A DNA stretch of 21,333 nt from CAVUAF01 sp964460655 (GCA_964460655.1 CAYWSH010000051.1:1-21333), one strand, 5' to 3'; shown: positions 13,938-21,333, counted from the first letter of the stretch. Notes: a model not told the origin generated them from the letters alone. Program-made: numbers and translations.

Positions 13938-14639
13938 GTGAAGCGCCTGTTCCCCATCCTGCTCGCCGTGGTTGCGGCCTATGCGGCCGAACCTGCGCCG
14001 CCGGCCGCTCCCGCAGCGTGGAACGCCGTCCTGAGCAATGGGTTCAGCGTGCGGCACGCGCGCCACGAAGACTTCGGCGAAACCACGCGGCTCTGGCTCG
14101 CCGCGGGTGCCGGTAGCGGCTACGTCGACCTGCGCCGCGAGCAGATCGTCCGCTTCGAAGTAGAAGAAACAGCGCCCATCGCGCCTTCCGTGACGCCGCC
14201 TGTTCCAGTCATTTCCCCGCAGCGCGCTATCTCCGCTGCCGCTCAAAAGCATTCCGTCGACGCCGACTTCATCGCCAGCGTTGTCCGTGCGGAGAGTTCG
14301 TTCAACCCCAAGGCCGTTTCGCCCAAAGGGGCGCGTGGCCTGATGCAACTCATGCCCGAGACCGCTTCCAGGCTCGGCGTGCACGATTCGCTCGATCCCG
14401 CGGCCAACGTCGATGCCGGCACGCGCTATCTGCGCAGCCTGCTGGAGCAGTATCACGGCGACGTCGCCCGGGCGCTCGCGGCCTACAACGCCGGCCCGCA
14501 TCGGGTGGCGCAATATGGCGGCGTGCCACCTTATCGCGAGACGCAGGCTTACGTGCGCCGCGTCATCCGCGATTACAACCGCCAGAAGCTCGCCCAGCGC
14601 AACGTTTCCGCGGCCCCCAGCACCCACCAGAGTAACTAG
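13938..14639 (+). CDS. SLT-domain lytic transglycosylase
   Basis: A 233-residue murein-cleaving enzyme that cuts the MurNAc-GlcNAc bond and leaves 1,6-anhydro ends. Residues 1-17 form a signal peptide (MKRLFPILLAVVAAYAA). A short N-terminal region (25-80) with WNAVLSNGFSVRHARHEDFG and a proline-rich linker lead to the goose-lysozyme-like SLT domain (95-215). The catalytic glutamate is E119 in VVRAESSFNPKAVSPKGARGLMQLMP, and the second signature is ALAAYNAGPHRV. All key motifs are present, and the protein should act in the periplasm. GTG 13938 is the only start that places the signal peptide at the N-terminus; no Shine-Dalgarno precedes it. It lies 11 bp after the HAD gene. Confidence 0.92.
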   Translation: MKRLFPILLAVVAAYAAEPAPPAAPAAWNAVLSNGFSVRHARHEDFGETTRLWLAAGAGSGYVDLRREQIVRFEVEETAPIAPSVTPPVPVISPQRAISAAAQKHSVDADFIASVVRAESSFNPKAVSPKGARGLMQLMPETASRLGVHDSLDPAANVDAGTRYLRSLLEQYHGDVARALAAYNAGPHRVAQYGGVPPYRETQAYVRRVIRDYNRQKLAQRNVSAAPSTHQSN

Positions 14640-14658
14640 CAGGGCGCGTTTCGGTACC

Positions 14659-14685
14659 TTGACAGCGCGTTTTCCACGGTACAAT
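14659..14685 (+). promoter_or_regulatory. Promoter of the HD-GYP gene
   Basis: A perfect TTGACA (14659-14664) and TACAAT (14680-14685) with a 15-bp spacer. The -10 ends ten bases before GTG 14696, so the expected transcript start (about 14691-14693) leaves almost no leader. Confidence 0.65.
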
Positions 14686-14695
14686 CCGCGACAAC

Positions 14696-16531
14696 GTGCC
14701 CGCTCCGTCGCGTATTCCGATCCTTTGGCTGATCCTCGCTGTCCTCGTCCTGGTCAGCGTGGTGCCCATCTGGCTCTACGGCACCAAGATCGTTTCCGAG
14801 AACCGCGACAAGCTGAAGACCAACGAGATGCTGCTGCAGAACACCATCACCGCGTCGCTCGGGGATGACATTGCGCAGCGGCAGAACAGCCTGCGCAACA
14901 TAATGGCTACCACCGTCTCGGCGCTGCAGATCTCGTCGGGCGGCAACCTGAGCGGCGACCACATCTCCACGCCCGAGTTGCGCGCGCTCGTGCAGGAATT
15001 CGTCACCAACTCGCCCGACGTGGTCTATGCCACGCTGCTCAACGCGGAAAAGAAAGGCATCTCCGCCACGCGCGCCAACGCCGCGGTGGAGATCGACGAT
15101 TTTCTGCGGCGCGAGCTCGAGCGCGGCTTCATGGCAGCGCAGGATAATCGTGTCTACAACGGCACTACGCTTTCGCAGGGCGCTGGCAAGAACCTGCACA
15201 CGATGATGCTGGTCAGCGTACCCGTCACTGCCGGCGGGCGCTTCATCGGCATGATCGGCGCGGTCGTCGACCTGCAATACATCGTGAGCCGGCTGCGTGA
15301 GCTCAGCACGGGCGGGATGGAAGCCTATGTGGTGGACCATCAGGGGCGCCTGGTCGCCGGACCGAACGCGAAATACTCCACCGGCCAGGACATGACGCAC
15401 GTCGAGATCGTAAAGAACTACGTCGAGCAAAAGAACATGCAGCTGGCCGATACGCGAGACTTCGTGATCCACGACGGCACGCGCAACATCGCGATGCTGG
15501 GAACGTGCCGGCCGGTCGCGCCGCTCGACTGGGCAGTGGTCGCGCAAAAGCCGCAGGACGCCGCCTATTCCAGCGTGCTCGAGATGCAGCGCTCCGCGCA
15601 GTGGCTCGCCATCCTGCTCGTCGCGGTCAGCATCGCCATCTCGTTCGCTGCCGCGCGTCAGATCACCGACCCGCTGGCCACGCTCACCGATTCCAGCCGC
15701 GCCATCGCGCGCGGCGACTTCTCGCGCCGCGTCCAACTCCGCAGCCGCACCGAGTTCGGCGAGCTCGCTGAGACGTTCAACCGCATGACCGACGACCTGG
15801 AGCGCTTCGTCTACGACCTGAAGCGCGCCGCCGAAGAGAACCACGCGCTCTTCCTCGGATCTATCCAGATGCTTGCCGGCGCGGTCGACGAAAAGGACCC
15901 GTACACGCGCGGCCACTCCGACCGCGTTACACGCTACTCCGTCCTGCTGGCCACCGAACTTGGCTTGGCCTCGGAAGAGCTCGAGCAGATCCGCATCGCC
16001 GCCCAACTCCATGACGTCGGCAAGATCGGCATCGAAGACCGCATCCTCAAGAAGCCCGGAGCGCTCACCCCCGATGAATACGAGATCATGAAGACCCACA
16101 CCACCAAGGGCGCCAGCATCCTGCGCCCGGTGACGCAACTGGCGAATGCCATCCCCGGCATCGAGCTCCATCATGAGTCGCTCGACGGCCGCGGCTATCC
16201 GCGCGCCCTCAAGGGCGAAGAGATCCCGCTGATGCCGCGCATCATCACGGTCGCCGACACGTTCGACGCCATGACCACGAACCGTCCCTACCAGGCCGCG
16301 ATGGATGCCGAGTACGTCGTGCGCGTCATCACGTCGCTGGTGAACACCAAGTTCGATCCGCGTGTGGTCGCGGCGCTGCAATCGGTCTTCGAAAAGGGCG
16401 CGCTACGGGTCCGCCGCGCCGCCACCGTCTCGGCTGAGCAGGCCGCCGGCGCCGCCGCCAATGCGACGAGTCCCAACGATCCCCGTACGGGCACCATGCC
16501 TGCTGCCGTCAGCGACACAGAACGCGTCTAG
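14696..16531 (+). CDS. Membrane sensor HD-GYP phosphodiesterase (Cache-like sensor, HAMP, HD-GYP)
   Basis: A 611-residue transmembrane signalling protein. Order: helix 1 (8-28), a large extracytoplasmic sensor region of Cache-like layout (about 30-300, with VSVPVTAGGRFIGMIGAVVDL and MEAYVVDHQGRLVAGP), helix 2 (302-320), HAMP linker (321-375, ITDPLATLTDSSRAIARGDF) and an HD-GYP domain. HD-GYP enzymes hydrolyse the second messenger cyclic di-GMP. The metal-binding residues are present: H407 in RGHSDRV, H439-D440 in QLHDVGKIG, HHE at 492-494 and D521, plus the G500-Y-P. It should therefore be active. The C-terminal 40 residues are Ala-rich and probably disordered. The start is GTG 14696, directly behind a good promoter and without Shine-Dalgarno. 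The ligand is unknown. Confidence 0.93.
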   Translation: MPAPSRIPILWLILAVLVLVSVVPIWLYGTKIVSENRDKLKTNEMLLQNTITASLGDDIAQRQNSLRNIMATTVSALQISSGGNLSGDHISTPELRALVQEFVTNSPDVVYATLLNAEKKGISATRANAAVEIDDFLRRELERGFMAAQDNRVYNGTTLSQGAGKNLHTMMLVSVPVTAGGRFIGMIGAVVDLQYIVSRLRELSTGGMEAYVVDHQGRLVAGPNAKYSTGQDMTHVEIVKNYVEQKNMQLADTRDFVIHDGTRNIAMLGTCRPVAPLDWAVVAQKPQDAAYSSVLEMQRSAQWLAILLVAVSIAISFAAARQITDPLATLTDSSRAIARGDFSRRVQLRSRTEFGELAETFNRMTDDLERFVYDLKRAAEENHALFLGSIQMLAGAVDEKDPYTRGHSDRVTRYSVLLATELGLASEELEQIRIAAQLHDVGKIGIEDRILKKPGALTPDEYEIMKTHTTKGASILRPVTQLANAIPGIELHHESLDGRGYPRALKGEEIPLMPRIITVADTFDAMTTNRPYQAAMDAEYVVRVITSLVNTKFDPRVVAALQSVFEKGALRVRRAATVSAEQAAGAAANATSPNDPRTGTMPAAVSDTERV

Positions 16532-16555
16532 CATTCGCGCGATTTCCCCGCTCGC

Positions 16556-16561
16556 TATAAT
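16556..16561 (+). promoter_or_regulatory. -10 box of ftsY
   Basis: A perfect TATAAT ends ten bases before ATG 16572. No convincing -35 is seen. No Shine-Dalgarno lies between box and start codon, so the mRNA is probably leaderless. Confidence 0.6.
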
Positions 16562-16571
16562 CGAGATTTCT

Positions 16572-17561
16572 ATGCCTCTCTTTGGCGGCCCCCAGATCCA
16601 GACGCTCTTCGGCTCGCTCGACGAGCTCCAGACCGAAGAACAGAAGCAAGGATTGCTCGACCGCATGCGCGAAGCCGTGACGCGCACGCGCGAGAACCTG
16701 AGCCAGCGGATCGACGACGTGGTCAGCTTCCGCAAGGAGATCGACCGCGAGACGCTCAATGACCTGGAAGCAACGCTGCTCGCCGCCGATCTCGGCAACG
16801 CCACTACGCAGCAAGTCCTCGGCGCGATGCGCGAAAAAGTGGACCGCAAGCTCATTGGTGATGCCGCCGAACTGAAGCGCGTTCTGCAGCAGGAGCTGCG
16901 TGCCATCCTCGACGCCGCGAACAAGCAGCCGCCGCGCGCGGTCGAGGGCGAGCCGGAAGTCATCATGGTCGTCGGCGTGAACGGCACCGGCAAGACCACG
17001 ACCATCGGCAAGCTCGCGTACGCGCTAAAACAGCACGGCGCGAATGTCCTGCTGTGCGCCGCCGATACCTTCCGCGCGGCCGCCATCGAGCAGCTCGAGA
17101 TCTGGGGACAGCGCTCCCAGATCGACGTCATCAAGACCAAGCCCGGGGGCGATCCTTCGGCCGTGCTCTTCGACGCGCTCGAAGCGGCGAAGGCGCGCGG
17201 CGTGCACTACGTCATCGTCGACACCGCCGGCCGGCTGCACACCAAGACGAGCCTGATGGCCGAGCTCGAAAAGATGAAGCGCACCGCACAGCGCCACATC
17301 GCGAACGCGCCGCACGAAGTACTGCTCGTGATGGATGCGACCACCGGCCAGAATGGCCTGCAACAGGCACGACTGTTCACCCAGTCCGCCGGCGTGACCG
17401 GGATCGTTCTTACGAAACTCGACGGCACGGCAAAAGGTGGCGTCGTGCTCGCCATCTCGCGCGAACTCGGCCTGCCGGTACGCTACGTCGGCATCGGCGA
17501 GAAGATCGGCGATTTGGTGCCGTTCGATCCGCAGCAGTTCGTGGAATCGCTCTTCGCGTAA
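16572..17561 (+). CDS. ftsY: Signal recognition particle receptor FtsY
   Basis: A 329-residue SRP GTPase that docks ribosome-nascent-chain-SRP complexes at the inner membrane. The N-terminal four-helix N domain (15-115) contains LLDRMREAVTRTRENLSQRI. The G domain has the P-loop GVNGTGKT (135-142), the insertion-box motif DTFRAAAIEQL (165-175), DTAGR (217-221) and TKLDGTAKGG (281-290). The C-terminal GIGEKIGDLVPFDPQQFVESLF distinguishes FtsY from Ffh, which would carry a methionine-rich M domain. It lacks the long acidic A domain of E. coli FtsY, as in many phyla. It begins 40 bp after the HD-GYP gene, behind its own -10 box. Confidence 0.95.
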   Translation: MPLFGGPQIQTLFGSLDELQTEEQKQGLLDRMREAVTRTRENLSQRIDDVVSFRKEIDRETLNDLEATLLAADLGNATTQQVLGAMREKVDRKLIGDAAELKRVLQQELRAILDAANKQPPRAVEGEPEVIMVVGVNGTGKTTTIGKLAYALKQHGANVLLCAADTFRAAAIEQLEIWGQRSQIDVIKTKPGGDPSAVLFDALEAAKARGVHYVIVDTAGRLHTKTSLMAELEKMKRTAQRHIANAPHEVLLVMDATTGQNGLQQARLFTQSAGVTGIVLTKLDGTAKGGVVLAISRELGLPVRYVGIGEKIGDLVPFDPQQFVESLFA

Positions 17562-17587
17562 GGCGAGACGTAGCGCGTCCGCCTCTC

Positions 17588-17593
17588 TACAAT
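17588..17593 (+). promoter_or_regulatory. -10 box of ribD
   Basis: TACAAT (5/6 to consensus) ends nine bases before ATG 17603, with no Shine-Dalgarno between (the sequence is ACCTTTCGG). This is the same layout as ftsY and the HD-GYP gene. No clear -35 is seen. Confidence 0.5.
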
Positions 17594-17602
17594 ACCTTTC
17601 GG

Positions 17603-18838
17603 ATGGCCACGCATGAAATGACCGACGAGCGCTTCTTGTCGGAAGCGCTGGAGCTGGCGCAGCGCGGTATTGCGTTCGCCTCGCCGAATCCGGCGGTCGG
17701 CGCCGTGATTGTGAGCGATGGCACGGTCATCGGCCATGGCATCCATACCTACGACGGCGTGCAGCACGCTGAGGTCATCGCACTACAGGAAGCCGGTCTG
17801 CGCGCGCGTGGTGCCACGCTCTATCTCACGCTCGAACCGTGCTGCCATACCGGCCGGACGGGTCCGTGTGTTGACGCGATCATTGCCGCGGGCATCCGGC
17901 GCGTCGTCGCGCCGATCACCGATCCCAATCCCGCTGTCGCCGGTCGATCATTCGCGAAGCTGCGGGCGGCCGGTATTGAGGTCACGACGGGGATCTTCGA
18001 GGCGCGGGCGCGCAAGCTCATCGAAGCCTTCGCCAAGCACATCCGCACGCGCCTGCCGCTCGTCACGCTCAAGGCAGGCATGACGCTCGACGGCAAGATC
18101 GCGCCGCCCCCGGGCGAATCCGACAAGCCGACGGCGCTCGGCGCCTCGGGCGCCAGTGGTGGCTGGATCACCAGCACGGAAGCACGGGCACACGTCCAAG
18201 AGCTGCGTCACGCAGCCGACGCGATCATGGTTGGCGTCGGTACCGTGATCGCTGACGATCCTCTGCTCACCGACCGCACCGGCCGGCCGCGGCGACGACG
18301 TCTGCTGCGCGTCATCCTCGATTCCCGCCTGCGCCTGCCGCTGCAGTCGCGCCTGGTCAAGACCTGTGAGAACGACGTGCTGGTTTTCTGCAGCTTCTCG
18401 GAAGAAAAGAAGCGGCGCGAACTGGAGGCGCGCGGCGTCCTCGTCGAGCAGGTGAAGCTCGGCGGCCACGAAGATGGCCGCCCTGACCTCCCACTCGTCA
18501 CCAAACAGCTCGGGGAGCGCGACCTCCTCAGCCTGATGATCGAAGGTGGCGCGCTCGTCAACTGGACGGCACTGGCCACCGGTATCGTCGACAAGGTCTT
18601 CCTTTATTACGCGCCGAAGATCCTCGCCGGCACGGGTTCGGTCCCGTTCGCGGGCGGCGAGGGCTTCAGGCATTTGCACGAAGCTGCCCAGGTCCGCGAC
18701 GTCACGCTCCATCGCTTCGGCGAAGATTTCGCCGTCGAGGGCTATCTGCACGATCCGTTCCACTGGACGCCACCTCCACGACGGCTTGAGGTGGTGCGTC
18801 GCGCGGAACCCGTCATCGTCGACAAGGAGCCCGCCTGA
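17603..18838 (+). CDS. ribD: Bifunctional riboflavin biosynthesis deaminase/reductase RibD
   Basis: A 411-residue enzyme for two successive steps of riboflavin synthesis: deamination of the GTP-derived diaminopyrimidine and NADPH reduction of its ribosyl side chain. The N-terminal cytidine-deaminase-like domain has H55-A-E57 in VQHAEVIAL and zinc cysteines C80 and C89 in EPCCHTGRTGPC. The C-terminal DHFR-like domain begins near LVTLKAGMTLDGKIA, with AIMVGVGTVIADDPLLTDR and LSLMIEGGALVNWTAL. About 30 extra residues follow the reductase fold (from HDPFHWTPPPRR). The frame is open far upstream, but ATG 17603 matches the family's N-terminus and sits behind a -10 box. The stop overlaps the ribE start. 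Confidence 0.95.
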   Translation: MATHEMTDERFLSEALELAQRGIAFASPNPAVGAVIVSDGTVIGHGIHTYDGVQHAEVIALQEAGLRARGATLYLTLEPCCHTGRTGPCVDAIIAAGIRRVVAPITDPNPAVAGRSFAKLRAAGIEVTTGIFEARARKLIEAFAKHIRTRLPLVTLKAGMTLDGKIAPPPGESDKPTALGASGASGGWITSTEARAHVQELRHAADAIMVGVGTVIADDPLLTDRTGRPRRRRLLRVILDSRLRLPLQSRLVKTCENDVLVFCSFSEEKKRRELEARGVLVEQVKLGGHEDGRPDLPLVTKQLGERDLLSLMIEGGALVNWTALATGIVDKVFLYYAPKILAGTGSVPFAGGEGFRHLHEAAQVRDVTLHRFGEDFAVEGYLHDPFHWTPPPRRLEVVRRAEPVIVDKEPA

Positions 18839-19482
18839 TGTTCACTGGCCTGATCGAGGATGTCGGCCGCGTTGTTGGGCTCAATGCGCACGCCGGCAAG
18901 CAGCGCCTTACGATCGAATCGCCCACGCTCTCGCGCCAACTGGGACTGGGCGACAGCATCGCCGTCAGCGGTGTGTGTCTTACGGCGGTGGACATCAGCG
19001 ACTCGACCTTCGGCGCCGACCTTGCACCCGAGACCCTGGCGCGGACATCGCTCGCGCGCCTGCCGGCAGGAGCGCTCGTGAATCTGGAGTTGCCGGCGCG
19101 AGCCGACAGCCGCCTTGGTGGCCACATCGTGCAGGGGCACGTGGACGGCGTGGCGACACTGGTGAGCTTGGAGCGGATCGCACAAAGCGAGGACTACTGG
19201 CTCGAGATCGAACTGCCCGCCGACCTCGTGCGCTACGTTGTCTTCAAGGGATCGATCGCCATCGAAGGCATCAGCCTGACAGTCGCGAAGGTCGAAGGCG
19301 CGCGCGTCGGCATCGCCATCATCCCGCACACGCGCCAGGCGACGAACCTGCGCGAGCTGCAGTCGGGCGATCCGCTCAACATCGAGGTTGACGTCATTGC
19401 CAAGTACACCGAGCGCATGCTGCGCGGCGATGCACCCACGACCGCGATCACCTTGGAACGTTTGTTGGCGGAAGGCTTCTAA
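18838..19482 (+). CDS. ribE: Riboflavin synthase alpha chain
   Basis: A 214-residue enzyme that makes riboflavin by dismutation of two 6,7-dimethyl-8-ribityllumazine molecules. It consists of two repeated beta-barrels. The first begins with the family hallmark MFTGLIEDVGRV and contains GDSIAVSGVCLTAVDI; the second has GGHIVQGHVDGVA and the matching KGSIAIEGISLTVAKV. ATG 18838 overlaps the ribD TGA by one base (TGATG), with AAGGAG at 18824-18829, so expression is coupled to ribD. The next steps (ribA/ribB, ribH) are not in the window. The stop codon overlaps the stop of the convergent ABC ATPase gene. Confidence 0.95.
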   Translation: MFTGLIEDVGRVVGLNAHAGKQRLTIESPTLSRQLGLGDSIAVSGVCLTAVDISDSTFGADLAPETLARTSLARLPAGALVNLELPARADSRLGGHIVQGHVDGVATLVSLERIAQSEDYWLEIELPADLVRYVVFKGSIAIEGISLTVAKVEGARVGIAIIPHTRQATNLRELQSGDPLNIEVDVIAKYTERMLRGDAPTTAITLERLLAEGF

Positions 19483-20333
19483 GCGCGCGGGCGCTGCTCG
19501 GGCGGTTCGTCGGGTGGCAGGTCGCGCAGCAGCATGTCATCCAGCCGCATGAAGTCGCGCACCAGATCAACGTGGCTCCGGTCCACTTCATCGTTCGTAC
19601 CAAAGAAGATCGCCTTCCCTTCATGCAGGAAGACGAGGCGGTCGGCCAGTTTGCGTGCCAGTCGCATGTCGTGCGTCACCACCACGCTGGTGAGCTTGAG
19701 CTGCTGCTTCAGCTTCGAGATCAGGTCGCCGAGCAGGTTGGCCATCAACGGATCCACCATTGTGGTCGGCTCGTCGTAGAGCACGCACTCCGGCTGCGCC
19801 GAAAGCGCCCGCGCAATAGCGATGCTGCGCTTCATCCCAGTGGAGAGGTCGGTCGGGAACAGGTCGCGCATCCCGCCCACCCCAACCATCTCCAGCAAGC
19901 CGTCCACGACCGTGAAGATCTCTTCCTCGCGCAGCTCGCCGCGCTCACGCAGCGGGAAGGCCACGTTCTCGCCCACGGTGAGCGAATCGAATAGCGCGCC
20001 GTTCTGGAAGACCATCGTGACTTTCTTGCGGATGCGCTGCAGTTCGAGCTCGGCGTAATCGGTGGTGTCTTCGTTCGCCACAATGATGCGCCCGGCATCG
20101 GGCTTGAGGAAACCCATGATGTGGTGCAGCGACACCGACTTGCCCACCCCGCTACGACCCAGGATGCACAACGTCTCGCCGGGATAGACATGGAAGCTGA
20201 CGTCATCCAGCACGCGGCGCGAGCCGAACGCTTTGTGAACGTGCTGAAACTCGATGTACGGCACGCGGCCGTTCGCGCCGTGCGCGTGGTCATGCGGCGG
20301 AATGCTGACCACCGGGATGTCGTTGGTGTCCAC
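19479..20333 (-). CDS. MlaF-like ABC transporter ATP-binding protein
   Basis: A 284-residue ATPase of the MlaF/Ttg2A class, which powers phospholipid movement between inner and outer membranes with an MlaE permease and MlaD. Walker A is GRSGVGKS (59-66), the Q-loop VFQNGALFDSLTVGENVAFPLRE has Q110, the signature is LSTGM (LSGGM in many relatives), Walker B is VLYDEPTTMVDP (D187, E188) and the switch histidine is H221. NGALFDSLTVGENVAFPLRE is typical of MlaF rather than other ABC ATPases. It stands alone; no mlaE or mlaD is adjacent. GTG 20333 adds a histidine-rich N-terminus (HDHAHGANG); a second GTG at residue 24 is also possible. No Shine-Dalgarno is seen. Confidence 0.88.
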   Translation of the reverse strand: MDTNDIPVVSIPPHDHAHGANGRVPYIEFQHVHKAFGSRRVLDDVSFHVYPGETLCILGRSGVGKSVSLHHIMGFLKPDAGRIIVANEDTTDYAELELQRIRKKVTMVFQNGALFDSLTVGENVAFPLRERGELREEEIFTVVDGLLEMVGVGGMRDLFPTDLSTGMKRSIAIARALSAQPECVLYDEPTTMVDPLMANLLGDLISKLKQQLKLTSVVVTHDMRLARKLADRLVFLHEGKAIFFGTNDEVDRSHVDLVRDFMRLDDMLLRDLPPDEPPEQRPRA

Positions 20334-20341
20334 GCGGGATG

Positions 20342-20347
20342 ATTATG
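20342..20347 (-). promoter_or_regulatory. -10 box of the MlaF-like gene, overlapping the mobA stop
   Basis: On the minus strand CATAAT (5/6) ends eight bases before GTG 20333. Its TAA is the mobA stop codon. The -35 region is poor. Confidence 0.4.
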
Positions 20348-20921
20348 TCACGTCGCCCAGGGCCGCTTCGAACTCTTCGGCAGTATTCAGATTATGGAAG
20401 AGTTCAGGACCAAAACCGTGCTGCGCCAGCTCCGCTTCAGTGACGAACACATGCTGATGCGCCCGCACGACCAGTTCGATCTTGTTCCGGCCTGCGCGCA
20501 GCTGCGCTTCGGCAAAGTCCGCGAACGCCCGTCGGTACACCGCGCAGAGCGGATGGATCCCATCCGCGATCTGGGGGACGACCGCCAGCGCGTCGCTATC
20601 CGCCGCGCGCCGCGCCAGATAGCGCAGCAGGGCAGCGGTGAGCAAAGGCGTGTCCACGGCGAGCACCACGTTCAATTCGGTCGTCGACGCACGCAATGCG
20701 GCCTGGATCCCCGCCAGGGGCCCCTGCCCCACAAACTCATCTTCGACGACCGGAGCCAAACCGCCATACGCGCCGCCCACGATGCGCGCTCCGGGATCAA
20801 GCGCGCGCGCCGTCGCGAGCGCGTGCTCGAGCAACGTTTTCCCGCGGAACACGAGCAATGCCTTGTCGCGCCCCATGCGCGTGCTGCGACCTCCGGCGAG
20901 GACAAAAGCGGAAAGCTCCAT
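20343..20921 (-). CDS. mobA: Molybdenum cofactor guanylyltransferase
   Basis: A 192-residue nucleotidyltransferase that joins GMP to molybdopterin to make the bis-MGD form of the cofactor. The N-terminal signature LAGGRSTRMGRDKALLVFRG holds the GTP-binding loop and lysine. GPLAGIQAAL and the metal-binding aspartate in VVLAVDTPLL follow. The C-terminal FHNLNTAEEFEAAL matches the usual MobA end (FxNxNTPEEL). Related CMP- or sugar-nucleotidyltransferases (MocA, GlmU) are less likely because of this end and the small size. ATG 20921 is chosen over the long open frame to 21179 because the domain begins there. It lies behind a -10 box and has no Shine-Dalgarno. Confidence 0.92.
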   Translation of the reverse strand: MELSAFVLAGGRSTRMGRDKALLVFRGKTLLEHALATARALDPGARIVGGAYGGLAPVVEDEFVGQGPLAGIQAALRASTTELNVVLAVDTPLLTAALLRYLARRAADSDALAVVPQIADGIHPLCAVYRRAFADFAEAQLRAGRNKIELVVRAHQHVFVTEAELAQHGFGPELFHNLNTAEEFEAALGDVT

Positions 20922-20929
20922 GGGCCGCC

Positions 20930-20935
20930 ATAATA
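20930..20935 (-). promoter_or_regulatory. -10 box of mobA
   Basis: On the minus strand TATTAT ends eight bases before ATG 20921, preceded by TTGGGC 16 bases further upstream as a weak -35. The intervening GGCGGCCC does not resemble a Shine-Dalgarno. Confidence 0.45.
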
Positions 20936-20995
20936 CCGCTCGCACGAACACGCCCAAGCCTGAGGCGTGGCGGGGCCCGACGGGTTTTTCCGTGC

Positions 20996-21001
20996 TAGAA
21001 T
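20996..21001 (+). promoter_or_regulatory. Possible -10 box of the potassium channel gene
   Basis: TAGAAT (5/6) lies in the 165-bp divergent region between mobA and the channel gene. It would give a leader of roughly 80 bases to ATG 21087. No clear -35 is present, and I see no other structure in this gap. Confidence 0.3.
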
Positions 21002-21086
21002 CCGCGCATTCCCGCCCCCGAAGAGGACCTTTTTTGCGCGTCCAACGCCGTTCTCCATCGCCCATCTGTGACCCCGGGACGTACGC

Positions 21087-21333
21087 ATGAAGCTCCGGCA
21101 ACAACTGCGCCTGGCCGGGCTCATGCTGCTGTTCGTGGTCACGGGCGCCGTGGCCGGCTACATGCTGCTCGGCGACCACGTTGGTCTGCTCGACGCGCTC
21201 TACATGGCCGTAGTCACGCTCGCCGGCGTGGGCTACGGCGAGATCGTCAAGACAGACTTCAACCCTCTCCTGCGCATTTTCAACATGTTCGTCATCGTGA
21301 TCGGCGTGGGCACGATGGTCTACGTTTTTTCTG
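21087..21333 (+). CDS. Potassium channel protein, N-terminal part (3' truncated by window)
   Basis: The visible 82 residues are a two-helix pore module: helix 1 (LAGLMLLFVVTGAVAGYMLL), a pore helix (LLDALYMAVVTLAGVGYGEI) with the selectivity filter GVGYGE, and helix 2 (ILRI-type, IFNMFVIVIGVGTMVYVF). The filter reads A-G-V-G-Y-G-E instead of the more common T-V-G-Y-G-D, but the GYG core is intact. Bacterial proteins of this kind usually continue with a cytoplasmic RCK (TrkA-N/TrkA-C) domain, which would lie beyond the window. ATG 21087 follows the last upstream stop without a strong Shine-Dalgarno, so the start is probable rather than certain. Confidence 0.85.
   Translation, partial: MKLRQQLRLAGLMLLFVVTGAVAGYMLLGDHVGLLDALYMAVVTLAGVGYGEIVKTDFNPLLRIFNMFVIVIGVGTMVYVFS

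Noticed and set aside
14636..16381. A 581-codon open frame on the minus strand opposite the HD-GYP gene
   Set aside because: Its product is rich in Arg, His, Asp and Val without any recognisable domain, as expected for the antisense of GC-rich coding DNA, while the plus strand encodes a clear HD-GYP protein.
17054..17602. Extension of the RibD frame upstream to 17054
   Set aside because: It overlaps ftsY in another frame, its sequence is Arg-rich shadow, and family homology starts at 17603.
20922..21179. Extension of the MobA frame upstream to 21179
   Set aside because: The added sequence has no relation to MobA, overlaps the channel gene, and the domain starts with MELSAFVLAGG at 20921.

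Overview
The window is GC-rich and densely packed with protein genes on both strands, and it holds no rRNA or tRNA genes. It looks like chromosome from a Gram-negative bacterium, probably an Acidobacteriota member (Terriglobia/Koribacter-like). This placement is inference. It rests on the double-membrane gene set (RND pump, MlaF-type ATPase, many Sec signal peptides), the paired secreted TldD/PmbA-like proteins, and short-period and palindromic intergenic repeats of a style I associate with that phylum. A run of exactly 100 N (13131-13230) shows this is a scaffold from a draft or metagenome assembly.

Layout. 1-2779 (+): the tail of an RND efflux pump ending at a strong hairpin terminator, then a secreted M28 zinc peptidase and a TerC membrane protein with zero intergenic spacing. 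2865-7721 (-): a D-2-hydroxyacid dehydrogenase, a translationally coupled pair of secreted TldD/PmbA-family proteins (one with HExxxH, one that has lost it), and a ThiS-like sulfur carrier. 7791-8613 (+): a MerR-family regulator behind a consensus promoter with a palindrome, then a small four-cysteine protein. 8664-11795 (-): an AlaX-type alanyl-tRNA editing protein coupled to an exported RidA-family protein, then threonine synthase. 11814-13130 (-): a membrane protein interrupted by an in-frame TGA, and a TPR protein running into the gap. 13231-19482 (+): a truncated HAD phosphatase, lytic transglycosylase, HD-GYP phosphodiesterase, FtsY, RibD and RibE. 19479-20921 (-): an MlaF-like ABC ATPase and MobA. 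21087-end (+): the start of a potassium channel.

How the genes work together. Most are housekeeping genes in short operons: ribD-ribE (riboflavin), ftsY (membrane targeting), thrC (threonine), mobA (molybdenum cofactor), thiS (thiamine). The envelope genes (M28 peptidase, TldD/TldE pair, SLT, MlaF, RND) point to an active periplasm. I see no defence island, prophage, transposon or CRISPR.

Three things stand out. (1) Several genes that open a transcription unit have a -10 box ending only 8-10 bases before the start codon and no Shine-Dalgarno sequence, which implies leaderless mRNAs. Coupled downstream genes instead carry good Shine-Dalgarno sites. (2) The secreted TldD/TldE-like pair pairs an active and a catalytically dead subunit. 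(3) A membrane protein gene has a stop codon inside a predicted transmembrane helix, with the frame staying open for 59 further codons.
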